A stretch of 64,000 nucleotides of DNA from an uncultured Verrucomicrobiae bacterium (lineage in GTDB: Bacteria; Verrucomicrobiota; Verrucomicrobiia; Limisphaerales; UBA1096): assembly GCA_937770485.1 (NCBI GenBank), contig CALJHX010000016.1, forward strand, positions 40,943 to 104,942, read 5' to 3'. Every line of letters starts with the position of its first letter. Positions within the stretch are counted from its first letter, which is position 1. Of this stretch, positions 42,681 through 51,763 are shown piece after piece. The notes beneath the pieces are model-generated. The model had not been told where the DNA came from, made no database searches, and saw only the letters and a list, made by a program, of their open reading frames with translations. The position numbers and the translations under genes are program-made.

Positions 42681-43589
42681 CTACTGGATATCAACAAATA
42701 TCAACGTGCCTGCTAACATATCCGGCACAATCAACTTATTGGCCTTCATATCGACAAAAAAATCAGCAGCAGACAATAGGTCTTCTAGAATAACTTCACT
42801 CTTTTTCCCATTTTCAGTTAGTTTCCAAACTTTTCCTTGCGTCCAGCTCGACACATAAATGACACCCTTGCCGCCAGTATTGACAGCGTCGGCACCACGC
42901 AGTCCCTTTGCAATTACATTTAACTGCCCTTTTGCTGTTTTACGCAAAATATTCCCGGTAAAAAAATCACATAAAAGCAACCCATTCTTCCCTGCTCGCC
43001 CGACACCATTTGGCCCCGGAAGTGAGCTGTTTCCCGGAGCAACTGCATCGGTAATCTTCCCGTCGAGCGTAATCTGATAAACACAACCCTCCGCCTTTAG
43101 TTCTTTCGCTTGCTTGCTGTCCAAGGGCCAAAGCGTACGATCCTTGTCTGGATCGAACATCATGCTAACGGCACCCATATCAGTGACGAAGATACTCTTA
43201 CGATCCGAAGATGAGGCGACGTCGTTAAGGAAACTCACGTTACGCATAAAATTCTTTTTATCGACTAAGACTGAGACTTTCCCCTTTCGGTCAATTTTCA
43301 AAACCTTAGTCTGGTCGGCAGTGACAAGATATTTACCAGTGAACGCAATACCCTTTGGCTCATCCATACCCTTAGCGAATACGCTCGATTTGTCGCCATC
43401 AAGGACTTTAATCACGCCGTCACCTTCAGTGTCCGGCGAGTTCATGACAGTGACATAGTACTTACCGTCGAACCCCTTTGTCACACTTTCTGGACGCGTC
43501 CCAATCTTCAAGACCTTGTTCTTTGCACCAAGCACCGACGACCCAAAGAACATACTGGTGATGATTACAGTCAGTAATTGCTTCTTCAT
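42681..43589 (-). CDS. SMP-30/NHL-type beta-propeller, secreted
   Basis: 302 residues from ATG 43589, chosen because a signal peptide begins there (MKKQLLTVIITSMFFGSSVLG). Blade repeats such as PESVTKGFDGKYYVTVMN, PKGIAFTGKYLVTADQTKVL, FLNDVASSSDRKSIFVTD and LPGPNGVGRAGKNGLLLCDF give a six-bladed SMP-30/gluconolactonase-like propeller. NDV and GPNG resemble the metal-site loops of that family. Enzymatic activity is not proven. Confidence 0.75.
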   Translation of the reverse strand: MKKQLLTVIITSMFFGSSVLGAKNKVLKIGTRPESVTKGFDGKYYVTVMNSPDTEGDGVIKVLDGDKSSVFAKGMDEPKGIAFTGKYLVTADQTKVLKIDRKGKVSVLVDKKNFMRNVSFLNDVASSSDRKSIFVTDMGAVSMMFDPDKDRTLWPLDSKQAKELKAEGCVYQITLDGKITDAVAPGNSSLPGPNGVGRAGKNGLLLCDFFTGNILRKTAKGQLNVIAKGLRGADAVNTGGKGVIYVSSWTQGKVWKLTENGKKSEVILEDLLSAADFFVDMKANKLIVPDMLAGTLIFVDIQ

Positions 43590-43759
43590 AAAAAACACGA
43601 ACAAGTTCATAGCAACTTTGAATAAATCGTCAACGCAAATCAACGGTGCTTTACCTCTAAGCGTGAGCATGGTGCCCTTTTTTGTATTATATGAAGATTT
43701 TCATATTCACATTCAAAACTATTGCAAATAATGCGCAATTAAGCTGAGCTTTGGGCGGC

Positions 43760-44239
43760 ATGAAACACCTCCTACTAACAACAATCGCAGCCGTGGTGCT
43801 GGTGGGGTGTTGTACTCAAGAACCGCCGTCAACAAAATCGACTATCACCACAATTCACAATGCTGTAATTGAAGGAGACATCCAAGCCGTCAATCAAAGT
43901 TTAGAGGACAGTTTGGATATCAATTCGAAAGATGTAAATGGTTGGGCTGCTATGCATTTAGCGGCTATAGGGGGTAATAGTGTTATTACCGGATTACTTC
44001 TTAAAAGCGGGGCAAAAGTGAATGAACGTACAGAGTCTGGATGGACTCCTTTGCATCTTGCTGACAACAAGGATATTGCTCAATTGCTTATCACAGAAGG
44101 AGCAAATCTGAATACGAAGAATCATATTGGCGAAACACCCTTAGATTGGGCCATCAAGCGAAAAGATATCGCAACCATCGACCTTCTCCGAAAACACGGC
44201 AGCAAGACGGGTGAAGAATTGAAAGCTGAAAGAAAATGA
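43760..44239 (+). CDS. Ankyrin-repeat lipoprotein, head and tail type
   Basis: 159 residues. MKHLLLTTIAAVVLVGC is a lipoprotein signal with lipobox LVGC. Three to four ankyrin repeats follow (GWAAMHLAAIGGNSV, GWTPLHLADNKDIA, GETPLDWAIKRKDI). It ends with LLRKHGSKTGEELKAERK. The start DNA is nearly identical to genes at 47069, 48005, 48514 and the minus-strand 56708. The end DNA is the tail module found behind several unrelated genes downstream. Its TGA overlaps the next ATG (ATGA). This looks like one of the parental shells of the array. Function is presumably protein binding at the membrane. Confidence 0.87.
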   Translation: MKHLLLTTIAAVVLVGCCTQEPPSTKSTITTIHNAVIEGDIQAVNQSLEDSLDINSKDVNGWAAMHLAAIGGNSVITGLLLKSGAKVNERTESGWTPLHLADNKDIAQLLITEGANLNTKNHIGETPLDWAIKRKDIATIDLLRKHGSKTGEELKAERK

Positions 44240-44838
44240 AAAACCTACTAATCACAATCATAAGTATACTGTTCGGAGGGTTCGCCCAAGCCGACTCTAA
44301 ACCCTACAAGGGAAAGTTTCATCAGATTCCCGGCAAGATTGAGGCGGAGCATTATGATGAAGGCGCTCCCGGAATGGCCTATCATGATGTGGATGAAAAA
44401 AACCATGGGGCCGACTACCGTGAAGTCACCCAGGTGGATATTGAGAAGCGCTCGGATGCCTCCAATGGCCATGGCATAGGTTGGACGCGCAAAGGCGAGT
44501 GGATTAATTATACCGTGGATGTCAATGAATCGGGCACCTACACCATCGAGATGCCGGTAGCATCCGAAAAAGTTGGCGGACTGTTTGTTCTTGAGATTAA
44601 GGGTAAAGCCATTTGCGCACGTATACACATTCCGGATACAGGTGGATGGGATAAACTTAAACTAATCGAGTGCGGAAACGTGAATCTGGCTAAAGGGCGA
44701 CATGTCATTAGAGTGGTGATGCTCGCTGAAGGCCAATCAGGCAGTATTGGTGATATCGATTATTTCAAGTTTACGAAAAAATCTTCGACTTCAAAAGCTT
44801 CCTCCGCAAACACAGCGCCAAGGCCAAGCAAGAATTGA
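44236..44838 (+). CDS. Secreted CBM6-like carbohydrate-binding protein with tail scar
   Basis: 200 residues with a cleavable signal (MKNLLITIISILFGGFAQA). The body is CBM6-like: GKIEAEHYDEGAPGMAYHD, HGIGWTRKGEWINYTVDV, SGTYTIEMPVAS and GSIGDIDYFKF. The last fifteen residues (KASSANTAPRPSKN) do not belong to the fold: their DNA is the ankyrin tail module read in another frame. Start overlaps the preceding ankyrin gene at ATGA. No catalytic domain is attached, so it is a binding module alone. Confidence 0.82.
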   Translation: MKNLLITIISILFGGFAQADSKPYKGKFHQIPGKIEAEHYDEGAPGMAYHDVDEKNHGADYREVTQVDIEKRSDASNGHGIGWTRKGEWINYTVDVNESGTYTIEMPVASEKVGGLFVLEIKGKAICARIHIPDTGGWDKLKLIECGNVNLAKGRHVIRVVMLAEGQSGSIGDIDYFKFTKKSSTSKASSANTAPRPSKN

Positions 44839-44855
44839 AAGTTGAAGAGAAATGA
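44799..44855 (+). repeat. Tail module behind the CBM6 gene
   Basis: A diverged copy of the ankyrin tail (CTCCGCAAACAC core, AAGAATTGAAAG). It ends in ATGAAACAA, which starts a 25-codon head-like peptide (44852-44929) without a body. Confidence 0.7.
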
Positions 44856-44929
44856 AACAAACCTCTCACATATTAATCCTAAAAATTCTATTAGCACGGT
44901 CCTCCAAGCGATCTTTAAGTGAAAAATGA
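44852..44929 (+). other. Body-less 25-codon head-like ORF
   Basis: Reads MKQTSHILILKILLARSSKR and stops four residues after SLSEK. It begins exactly at the ATGA of the preceding tail module, and its stop overlaps the next gene start at 44926. Likely the remnant of a head whose body was lost, or a leader peptide that couples translation to the oxidoreductase. Confidence 0.35.
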
Positions 44930-46659
44930 TGAATCGTCGTGAAAGCTTTCTTAAATTGGGCGCCGGTGTGGCGATTACATCTGTTGGTTTAGCCGGCTGT
45001 AACTTGCTTTCCGGTCGATTGGCTAAACCGAATAGGAAGGAATTAAAAGCGGATCTGGTTGTTATCGGTGGCGGACTTGGCGGCTGCGCTGCTGCATTGT
45101 CAGCTTTAAGTTCCGGCTTGAGGGTGATCATGACTGAGGAAACTGACTGGATAGGCGGTCAGTTAACCTCTCAGGGTGTACCGCCCGATGAACATCGTTG
45201 GATTGAATCGTTCGGTTGTACCCGAACTTATCGGAAGTTCCGCAACGCTATTCGGGATTATTATCGCTACCACTACCCTCTCACAGACAATGCGAGGCAG
45301 CTAAAAAATCTCAATCCAGGCAGCGGTTCCGTCTCTCGCCTATGCCATGAGCCGAGGGTAGCACTAGCCTGTCTGGAGTCACTGCTCGCTCCGTTTAAAG
45401 CCAACGGGCAGCTGAAACTACTGTCGCAAACAAAACCGATTGCCGCTGAATTGGTTAGTGACAGTATTCGCTCTGTTGAGGTGTTCAACATTGTTACCGG
45501 GCATTCGCTTATCTTGAACGGTTCGATCTTTGCCGATGCAACGGAACTGGGTGACTTGTTACCCCTGGCCAATTGCGAGTTTGTCACCGGTACGGAGGGC
45601 AAAAAAAAGACCGGCGAACTCCACATGCCGGATAAGGCGTCCCCGGACAATCAACAGGCTTTTACCATGTGCTTTGCCGTTGACCATGTTATAGGAGCGG
45701 AACACGTAATCGATAAGCCGAAAGCGTACGATTTCTGGAGCAGTTATATCCCGGACTTGATGCCCTCATGGCCAGGGCGCTTGCTTGATTTCACCTACAC
45801 TCATCCGTCGAGCGGTGAATCCAAGCAACTGGGGTTCAATCCCAAGGGGCCACACAAGATTGGTATTATCAATCTCTGGACATATCGGCGAATCCTTGCC
45901 CAGTCAAATTTTAACCCAGGGAGCGGTCTTAGGGACATCAGTCTGGTCAATTGGCCTCAAAATGATTATTTACTCGGCAACCTTGTCGGCGTTTCAGACG
46001 AGGAACGCAACCGGCATATCGATCGATCCAAACAGTTGAGTTTGTCGCTTCTTTACTGGCTGCAAACCGAGGCCCCGAGAGATGACGGAGGAGAGGGCTG
46101 GCCCGGTTTGAGACTTAGAAAGGATGTTATGGGAACGAATGACGGCTTGGCGAAATATCCCTATGTCAGGGAGTCGCGGAGGATTAGAGCCATGACTACA
46201 ATTGTTGAGCAGGATTGCGGCAGGGAAAACCGAGCATTAGTGACGGGCAAAAAGGAAAGCCAAGTCCAAGCAAAACGCTACCACGACTCGGTAGGAATTG
46301 GTCATTACCAAATCGATTTGCATCCGAGCACGGGCGGGGACAACTACATTGACTTCGCGGCATTGCCTTTTGAGTTGCCGCTAGGCGCCCTGATCCCCGA
46401 GCGAGTCAGCAACCTCATCGCTTGCTCTAAAAACATCGGCACAACACATATCACTAACGGCTGCTATCGCCTCCACCCAATAGAGTGGAACATCGGTGAG
46501 GTCGCTGGCCATTTGGCTGCGACAGCGATAGCGAATTCCGTACAGCCAAAGGCGGTTTGGGAAAACCGCAAACTCCTCTCTTCTTTTCGGGGCTTCCTAC
46601 ATGAGATTGGCGTTGAAACCAGCTGGCCTCCTCCGCAAACACGGCGGCAAGACGGGTGA
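44926..46659 (+). CDS. FAD-dependent oxidoreductase, Tat lipoprotein, with tail scar
   Basis: 577 residues. The start NRRESFLKLGAGVAITSVGL combines a twin-arginine motif with a lipobox (LAGC, Cys25), so it is probably exported folded and lipid-anchored. ADLVVIGGGLGGCAAALSAL is the FAD-binding Rossmann motif; EETDWIGGQLTSQGVPPDEH and the later NIGTTHITNGCYRLHPIEWNIG are blocks of the FAD_oxidored family (PF12831 type) common in this phylum. The final [10 protein letters not shown] is the ankyrin tail module read out of frame, replacing the native end. Substrate unknown. Confidence 0.85.
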   Translation: MMNRRESFLKLGAGVAITSVGLAGCNLLSGRLAKPNRKELKADLVVIGGGLGGCAAALSALSSGLRVIMTEETDWIGGQLTSQGVPPDEHRWIESFGCTRTYRKFRNAIRDYYRYHYPLTDNARQLKNLNPGSGSVSRLCHEPRVALACLESLLAPFKANGQLKLLSQTKPIAAELVSDSIRSVEVFNIVTGHSLILNGSIFADATELGDLLPLANCEFVTGTEGKKKTGELHMPDKASPDNQQAFTMCFAVDHVIGAEHVIDKPKAYDFWSSYIPDLMPSWPGRLLDFTYTHPSSGESKQLGFNPKGPHKIGIINLWTYRRILAQSNFNPGSGLRDISLVNWPQNDYLLGNLVGVSDEERNRHIDRSKQLSLSLLYWLQTEAPRDDGGEGWPGLRLRKDVMGTNDGLAKYPYVRESRRIRAMTTIVEQDCGRENRALVTGKKESQVQAKRYHDSVGIGHYQIDLHPSTGGDNYIDFAALPFELPLGALIPERVSNLIACSKNIGTTHITNGCYRLHPIEWNIGEVAGHLAATAIANSVQPKAVWENRKLLSSFRGFLHEIGVETSWPPPQTRRQDG

Positions 46660-46679
46660 AGAATTGAAAGCTGAAGGGA

Positions 46680-46683
<4 letters not shown>
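46627..46683 (+). repeat. Tail module behind the FAD oxidoreductase
   Basis: In the ankyrin frame it codes [17 protein letters not shown]. The oxidoreductase enters it in another frame and stops at 46659. Over 48-49 bases it is identical to the tail at 55639-55693 on the other strand. Its last bases form the ATG of the next gene (46680). Confidence 0.8.
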
Positions 46684-47450
<767 letters not shown>

Positions 47451-47480
47451 TCAATACACCTCAACCATTTGAACGCTGAT

Positions 47481-47975
47481 ATGAAAACGAAAGATAGTAG
47501 ATGGAAAATAATTTCGAATGTTGCAGTTCTAATCTCAATTATTTTCGTAATTTACGAGTTAAGGCAGAACCACCAAGCATTGAAAGAGTCCAATCTCATT
47601 GCACGAATGGAGTCTGCAAATCACGCTTACACTGGCTCTTCACTTATGCGCCAAATGATTATTGGCAATGCTGAGGTGTGGAATAAGGCCAACAAAGGTA
47701 TCCCTTTAAACGAAGAAGAGGCATTAATAAGAAGAATGATTTCTCATACATGGTATTTTAATCACGGGCAGATGTATGAGCAGGCCGTTCACTTGAAAGA
47801 CGAGAGATTAATTAAAAGTCGCATTAGTTTGCCTCAAAGATTTGTCCCACTCTTTCCGGGGATCAAAGCAGATTGGTCATCTGTAAAGGATGAGTATATT
47901 TCTAAAGGATATGAAGCTTTGGTTGAACCATACGAAAAAGCATTTCAAAAACTTGATCAAGCCAAACAACTTTAA
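47481..47975 (+). CDS. Membrane-anchored protein of unknown function
   Basis: 164 residues from ATG 47481 (an in-frame ATG at 47469 adds four). One N-terminal membrane segment (IISNVAVLISIIFVIYEL) is followed by a helical soluble part with RQNHQALKESNLIARMESAN and NKGIPLNEEEALIRRMISH. I recognise the general layout of small hypothetical proteins of marine bacteria but no named family. It lacks the shared head and tail, yet is flanked by the CTCCACCACTTGAAC-type repeat on both sides (47452-47476 diverged, 47974-48004). Confidence 0.65.
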   Translation: MKTKDSRWKIISNVAVLISIIFVIYELRQNHQALKESNLIARMESANHAYTGSSLMRQMIIGNAEVWNKANKGIPLNEEEALIRRMISHTWYFNHGQMYEQAVHLKDERLIKSRISLPQRFVPLFPGIKADWSSVKDEYISKGYEALVEPYEKAFQKLDQAKQL

Positions 47976-48004
47976 GCCAACCCGCTCCACCACTTGAACA
48001 CAAA
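47974..48004 (+). repeat. Short spacer repeat CTCCACCACTTGAAC
   Basis: The motif CGCTCCACCACTTGAAC directly precedes the ATG at 48005. Copies lie at 48488-48513, 51031-51093 and 51448-51513, with a diverged copy at 47452-47476. Always in the same orientation, between small genes. Confidence 0.7.
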
Positions 48005-48517
48005 ATGAAACATCTCCTACTAACAACAATCGCAGCCGTGGTGCTGGTGGGGTGTGGTGAGTCCGAGCACCAGCACTCGCACGATAACGATCGCATTCAT
48101 ACCGAAGGCGTCAAAGCCGCAACTCAAGCATGGGCCGACGCCTTCAACAGTAGAGTCCTAGACAAAATCCTAGCTCACTACTCTGCGGAGGCTGTATTCT
48201 GGGGAACCGTTTCACCAACCCTTCGCGACGAACCATCTGAAGTGCGCGATTATTTCATACCTATTGGCCCGGATGCCAGAGTATTGATCGGCGAGCAAAA
48301 CCCCCGTGTTTTTGGTGATATTGCGATCAACACTGGTTTCTATACATTCACAGATGTACGTGACGGGGAAAAGATCACTTTCGCAGCGCGCTTTAGCTTT
48401 GTATATAAACGTGACGCAAATGGCATTTGGCTGATAGTAGACCACCACTCATCCGCCGTCCCTGTGCCTAAAACTGCCGACGAAACGAACCAACTCCACC
48501 ACTTGAACACTAAATGA
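48005..48517 (+). CDS. SnoaL/DUF4440-like lipoprotein
   Basis: 170 residues. The head MKHLLLTTIAAVVLVGCGES is identical at residue level to the 43760 gene up to the lipobox Cys. The body has the NTF2-like layout: VKAATQAWADAFNSRVLDKI, LAHYSAEAVFWG, FAARFSFVYKRDANGIWLIVDHHSS. This matches the SnoaL-like / CaMKII-association-domain family, whose members bind small ligands or act as isomerases. The last residues (TNQLHHLNTK) are encoded by the spacer repeat, so the native end has been replaced. Stop overlaps the next ATG. Confidence 0.8.
   Translation: MKHLLLTTIAAVVLVGCGESEHQHSHDNDRIHTEGVKAATQAWADAFNSRVLDKILAHYSAEAVFWGTVSPTLRDEPSEVRDYFIPIGPDARVLIGEQNPRVFGDIAINTGFYTFTDVRDGEKITFAARFSFVYKRDANGIWLIVDHHSSAVPVPKTADETNQLHHLNTK
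48488..48513 (+). repeat. Short spacer repeat CTCCACCACTTGAAC
   Basis: Copy of the spacer motif lying inside the 3' end of the SnoaL-like gene and directly before the next head (ATG 48514). Confidence 0.7.
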
Positions 48518-49023
48518 AACACCTCCTACTCACAACAATCGCAGCCGTGCTGGTTGTGGGGTGTGGTGAGTCGCAGCTACCAGAACCGCCGACAGCCAAA
48601 GCACCAAACATTTCAATATACGATGCTGCCAGAAGAGGTGACATCGTAGCCGTCAAACAGCACATCGCGGCTGGTACGGATGTCAATGTGATGAAGATTG
48701 TTGGTTTAGAGGCATTGACTCCTTTGCGTCTTGCGGCTCAATATAATCAATTGGAAGTCGTTGAACTGCTTATCGCCGAAGGTGCGGATGTGGATGAGAG
48801 GGTGTTCGCTGGAACGACTTCTTTGTTTGGTGCGGTTCATAAAGGTCACAAGGAAATCGCCAAACTGCTAATCGAAAAAGGTGCGGATGTGAATGCGAAG
48901 GATGATTTTGGCCGAACACCGCTAGATTTGGCCATCCAAAAAAGCCGCACTGAAACCGCCGACCTCCTCCGCAAACACGGCGGCAAGACGGGTAAAGAAT
49001 TGAAAGCTGAAGGGAAGTATTAG
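48514..49023 (+). CDS. Ankyrin-repeat lipoprotein, intact head and tail
   Basis: 169 residues: MKHLLLTTIAAVLVVGC (lipobox VVGC), then ankyrin repeats (LTPLRLAAQYNQLEVVELL, TTSLFGAVHKGHKEIAKLL, GADVNAKDDFGRTPLDLAI) and the in-frame tail [19 protein letters not shown]. This is the best-preserved shell of the array. Its DNA matches the tail modules found behind unrelated genes and the fragment at 55639-55802. Confidence 0.88.
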   Translation: MKHLLLTTIAAVLVVGCGESQLPEPPTAKAPNISIYDAARRGDIVAVKQHIAAGTDVNVMKIVGLEALTPLRLAAQYNQLEVVELLIAEGADVDERVFAGTTSLFGAVHKGHKEIAKLLIEKGADVNAKDDFGRTPLDLAIQKSRTETADLLRKHGGKTGKELKAEGKY

Positions 49024-49028
49024 TTCTT

Positions 49029-49673
49029 TTGAATAAGCAAGTTGAACATGCTTTTATGTTAAAATGTGTAGCCGTAATTATAACTACATGCTTTGTGTAT
49101 TCCAATTTGAGATATGTTATATTTGGCCCTGAGGGCGTAGCACATATTCCGTTGTTTATTATGAATAAAGCCTTGTCTTGGTCAGGGCTCGCTACTATCG
49201 GATTGTCGAAGGTGCTTCGACAGACTGAAGCGAGCAGAAAGGCAGGTTTGCTGGGTGCGTTAATGATAGGCATGCATGTGGTGGTGTCCTTACTCATCCT
49301 ACGCCCCGAGTATCTTGGTAAGTTTTTCAACAGTATAGACGGTATGCGTATGACATGGAAAGGCGAAGCAGCAATTCTATCTGGTGTACTCGGTTTGGCG
49401 TGTCTGACTTGCCTTCTTTGGAACACGGCAACCACACATAAGGAAGCAGATAAATCAATTCGGATAAGAAGCGTTTTACAGTGGAGCATTAATGCTTTGC
49501 TTTTCTGCGGCGCACTTCATGTAGCATTCATGGGGTGGGATGATTGGTTTGAGCCAACTAAATGGGCCAAGTTTGGTTACTTACCCCCCATCACAATGCT
49601 CTCCTTCTTAACAGCGGTGATATTTCTTTTCGTTCGCAGACCTAATGTGAAAACACGGCGGCAAGACGAGTGA
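49029..49673 (+). CDS. Polytopic membrane protein with tail scar
   Basis: 214 residues from a TTG; an in-frame ATG at 49056 is an alternative. Five or six membrane helices (CVAVIITTCFVYSNL, GLLGALMIGMHVVVSLLIL, AAILSGVLGLACLTCLLW, LLFCGALHVAFMGW, MLSFLTAVIFLFV). His residues in helices (GMHVVVSLL, CGALHVAF) give a ferric-reductase/MsrQ-like look, which I hold only as a possibility. The end NVKTRRQDE is the ankyrin tail read out of frame. Confidence 0.7.
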   Translation: MNKQVEHAFMLKCVAVIITTCFVYSNLRYVIFGPEGVAHIPLFIMNKALSWSGLATIGLSKVLRQTEASRKAGLLGALMIGMHVVVSLLILRPEYLGKFFNSIDGMRMTWKGEAAILSGVLGLACLTCLLWNTATTHKEADKSIRIRSVLQWSINALLFCGALHVAFMGWDDWFEPTKWAKFGYLPPITMLSFLTAVIFLFVRRPNVKTRRQDE

Positions 49674-49699
49674 AGAATTGAAAGCTGAAGGCAAATGAA
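49651..49699 (+). repeat. Tail module behind the membrane protein
   Basis: ACACGGCGGCAAGACG..TGAAGAATTGAAAGCTGAA ending in ATGAAAGCCTTACTG. The head-like start at 49696 runs immediately into antisense DNA of the serine hydrolase gene, so this junction was cut off. Confidence 0.75.
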
Positions 49700-49703
49700 A
49701 GCC

Positions 49704-50804
49704 TTACTGATTTACTTTCAAGATGCTCAACGTTTCTTTGAGTTTTGTGTATTCAATTTTGTTTTCGAGTAGCGGCTTGTCTTTAAAGGATGGAAGGAGA
49801 TATTTCCACACTAGGTCGAGTTGGTCCTGCATTTGACGACAATCGGCTGTCATGGCGATCACTGCATCCTGTTTTGGGAGTACCAAGCAAAATTGACCGT
49901 CTTTGCCATCGCCGCGATAAGCATCGTGCCGGCATTGCCAAAATTGGAACCCATAGCCTACTTGCCAATCTGTTTTGGGGTAGACAACAGATTGGTCATT
50001 GTCAACCTGCTTGCTTGTCGCAGCAGCGATCCACTTTGCCGGTACAATCTGTTTCCCATTCCACTTGCCATTCTGTAGATATAACTGGCCGAATTTTGCA
50101 ATGTCCTCAGTACGCAAGAAAAGACCATAGCCGCCAATCGTAACGCCCTGCGGGCTTGTCTCCCATTTGGGAGTAGAGATGCCGAGTGGGTCGAATAGTC
50201 GCGGCCCAAGGTAATCCACCACCTTTTCACCGGTCAGTTTTTGAACGATGGCCGATAGCATGTAGGTTGCTGCCGAATTGTATCGAAAATGTGTTCCAGG
50301 TTTATGCGGTACGGGGTGTTCCAGAAATTTTTCAGTCCAAACATCCTGACCTGTAAGTCGAATCACAGGATCTTGCCCAGTGGACATCGAAAGCAGATCG
50401 CGCACCCGCATCGCGTTCAGGTTGGCAGATGGCTTACTTGGGGCGTTTCCCGGAAAAAACTTCAGAACTTTTTCGTCTATATTCAATTTTCTTTCGGCCA
50501 CTGCTAATCCTACAGCCGTAGAGGTAAAGCTCTTACTGAGTGACCAAAGAATATGTGGTTTATCTCTCGACTCTGGGGCCCACCAGCATTCAGCGACGAC
50601 ATGCCCGTGGCGAACGAGCATGAAACTGTGCATCGTATTGATTTTTTTGTCCGCCATTTCGACAAAAGTTCGGATATCTTCAGAAGATATTCCTTGTGCC
50701 TCGGGTGTGCTTCGAAGGAGGACAGATTCAGAGACTGCATTGTTTTTGGCCAAGATAATGAACAAAAATAAAATGAAAGCACGTAATGGGTAAATTGCTT
50801 TCAT
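49704..50804 (-). CDS. Serine hydrolase, beta-lactamase class C family
   Basis: 366 residues from ATG 50804 (MKAIYPLRAFILFLFIIL, signal peptide or anchor); a longer frame adds 21 residues. The catalytic SxxK lies in ILWSLSKSFTSTAVGLA, the Tyr motif is RYNSAATYMLSAIV and the third region is VGYGFQFWQCRHDAYRG, as in the penicillin-binding/esterase EstB-like group. Probably an esterase or D-aminopeptidase-like enzyme in the cell envelope, not necessarily a resistance determinant. Opposite strand to the cassette-like array; carries the single island copy of TTGGCCAA (50746). Confidence 0.85.
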   Translation of the reverse strand: MKAIYPLRAFILFLFIILAKNNAVSESVLLRSTPEAQGISSEDIRTFVEMADKKINTMHSFMLVRHGHVVAECWWAPESRDKPHILWSLSKSFTSTAVGLAVAERKLNIDEKVLKFFPGNAPSKPSANLNAMRVRDLLSMSTGQDPVIRLTGQDVWTEKFLEHPVPHKPGTHFRYNSAATYMLSAIVQKLTGEKVVDYLGPRLFDPLGISTPKWETSPQGVTIGGYGLFLRTEDIAKFGQLYLQNGKWNGKQIVPAKWIAAATSKQVDNDQSVVYPKTDWQVGYGFQFWQCRHDAYRGDGKDGQFCLVLPKQDAVIAMTADCRQMQDQLDLVWKYLLPSFKDKPLLENKIEYTKLKETLSILKVNQ

Positions 50805-51030
50805 GAAAACAGATTGAGATAAGTATAATATCAACATGGCAAAGCTTTCTCCAGTACAGTAATGCACACCGAGCCGACTGGTTCATTATCGCAGTTGTTG
50901 GGAATCACCTTCGTGTATTTCACAGTTCGGCTGAGCCTTTTATCCATCTCGCGCAACACTTGTTAAGTCCTGAAATCGCGTCAACCTCAAAAACAATTCC
51001 GATTGTCGTAAGCGATCGGCCTCTAAACAA
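50805..51030. other. Intergenic region, no gene recognised
   Basis: Short open stretches on the plus strand near 50885-50965 look like degraded coding sequence but match nothing I can name. Confidence 0.35.
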
Positions 51031-51093
51031 CTAAACCAGCCCGCTCCACCACTTGAACGGGGCAGGGTTGTTGTTCATGGGCAACAGTTAAAA
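51031..51093 (+). repeat. Long spacer repeat, copy A
   Basis: About 65 bases starting ACCAGCCCGCTCCACCACTT and ending AACAGTTAAAACG. Aligns along its length with 51448-51513. The shorter CTCCACCACTTGAAC copies near 48 kb are its 5' part. Confidence 0.75.
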
Positions 51094-51136
51094 CGCCTTG
51101 AAAACTGCGCTCATCGGGGTGACGGTCGGCCTAGCT

Positions 51137-51451
51137 ATGCACATACTTATCATAAACTTCAATCTAAGTGATCACATCAGTCGTGATGATTTTCAAAAAA
51201 TCTGCGAAGAAGCAGTCGGCGTATTTACCAAACTAGAAGGATTACAATCTAAATACTGGTTAGCAAATCATGAGGAAAACACCTATGGCGGCGTCTACTT
51301 CTGGAAGAGTCGCGAAGCTATGCAAAACTATCTCGATTCGGACTTTTTCAAAGAGGTGTTAACCAGCAACAATCCTGACTTTAAAAATATCACGGCCAAG
51401 ACCTTTGAAAATTTGGAGGAGTTTACAAAACAGAATTTAAACATGTGCTAA
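51137..51451 (+). CDS. YdhR/ABM-like small monooxygenase-fold protein
   Basis: 104 residues from ATG 51137 (MHILIINFNLSDHISRDDF). Upstream in-frame sequence derives from the spacer repeat. Layout is a dimeric alpha/beta barrel: ILIINFNL strand, DFQKICEEAVGVFTKLEGL helix, SKYWLANHEENTYGGVYFWK (typical W..N..T..YGGVYFW of the YdhR family) and EAMQNYLDSDFFKEVL. Family members are small heme-free monooxygenase-like proteins with poorly known substrates. Sits between the two long spacer repeats like a cassette. Confidence 0.75.
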   Translation: MHILIINFNLSDHISRDDFQKICEEAVGVFTKLEGLQSKYWLANHEENTYGGVYFWKSREAMQNYLDSDFFKEVLTSNNPDFKNITAKTFENLEEFTKQNLNMC

Positions 51452-51513
51452 ACCAACCCACTCCACCACTTGAACGCCGCAGGATTGTTATTCAGCGGCA
51501 GCAGTTAAAACGG
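51448..51513 (+). repeat. Long spacer repeat, copy B
   Basis: Starts ACCAACCCACTCCACCACTT, ends GCAGTTAAAACGG. Together with copy A it brackets the YdhR-like gene as a direct repeat about 417 bases apart. Confidence 0.75.
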
Positions 51514-51703
51514 GTTGAAAAATACGGATCATCTGATCATCCAAGCTTGACCGACTAAATCGAACAATATAATTATTTTCCAGTTCCTTTACGTAAAATA
51601 AAAAAACTAACATCACTATTGGTTGTGGGATTGTGCTTGGCTGTGTGCCCTGAAGCATTTCAGAAACGTCTCCAAGGTCATTTTCTGCCTGAATTAAAAG
51701 TGA

Positions 51704-51763
51704 CTTCACAGGCTTCACAGGCTTCACAGGCTTCACAGGCTTCACAGGCTTCACAGGCTTCAC
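51704..51763. repeat. 9-bp tandem repeat CTTCACAGG x 6.7
   Basis: Six perfect copies of CTTCACAGG plus CTTCAC. On the plus strand one frame reads Q-A-S repeats; on the minus strand K-P-V repeats. A nine-base unit keeps frame, so copy number could change without breaking an overlapping reading frame. It directly abuts the excisionase remnant. Confidence 0.9.

Noticed and set aside
51031..51513. Integron cassette array with attC sites
   Set aside because: The repeats lack RYYYAAC and GTTRRRY cores (the closest is GTTAAAA), no integron integrase is seen, and shared heads are not an integron feature.
51704..51763. Regular short repeats that could suggest a CRISPR array
   Set aside because: The unit is a perfect 9-mer in direct tandem with no spacers; no cas genes are present.
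51488..51763. 91-codon minus-strand ORF starting with K-P-V repeats
   Set aside because: Its start lies in the 9-bp tandem repeat and its end in the spacer repeat; no coding character between.
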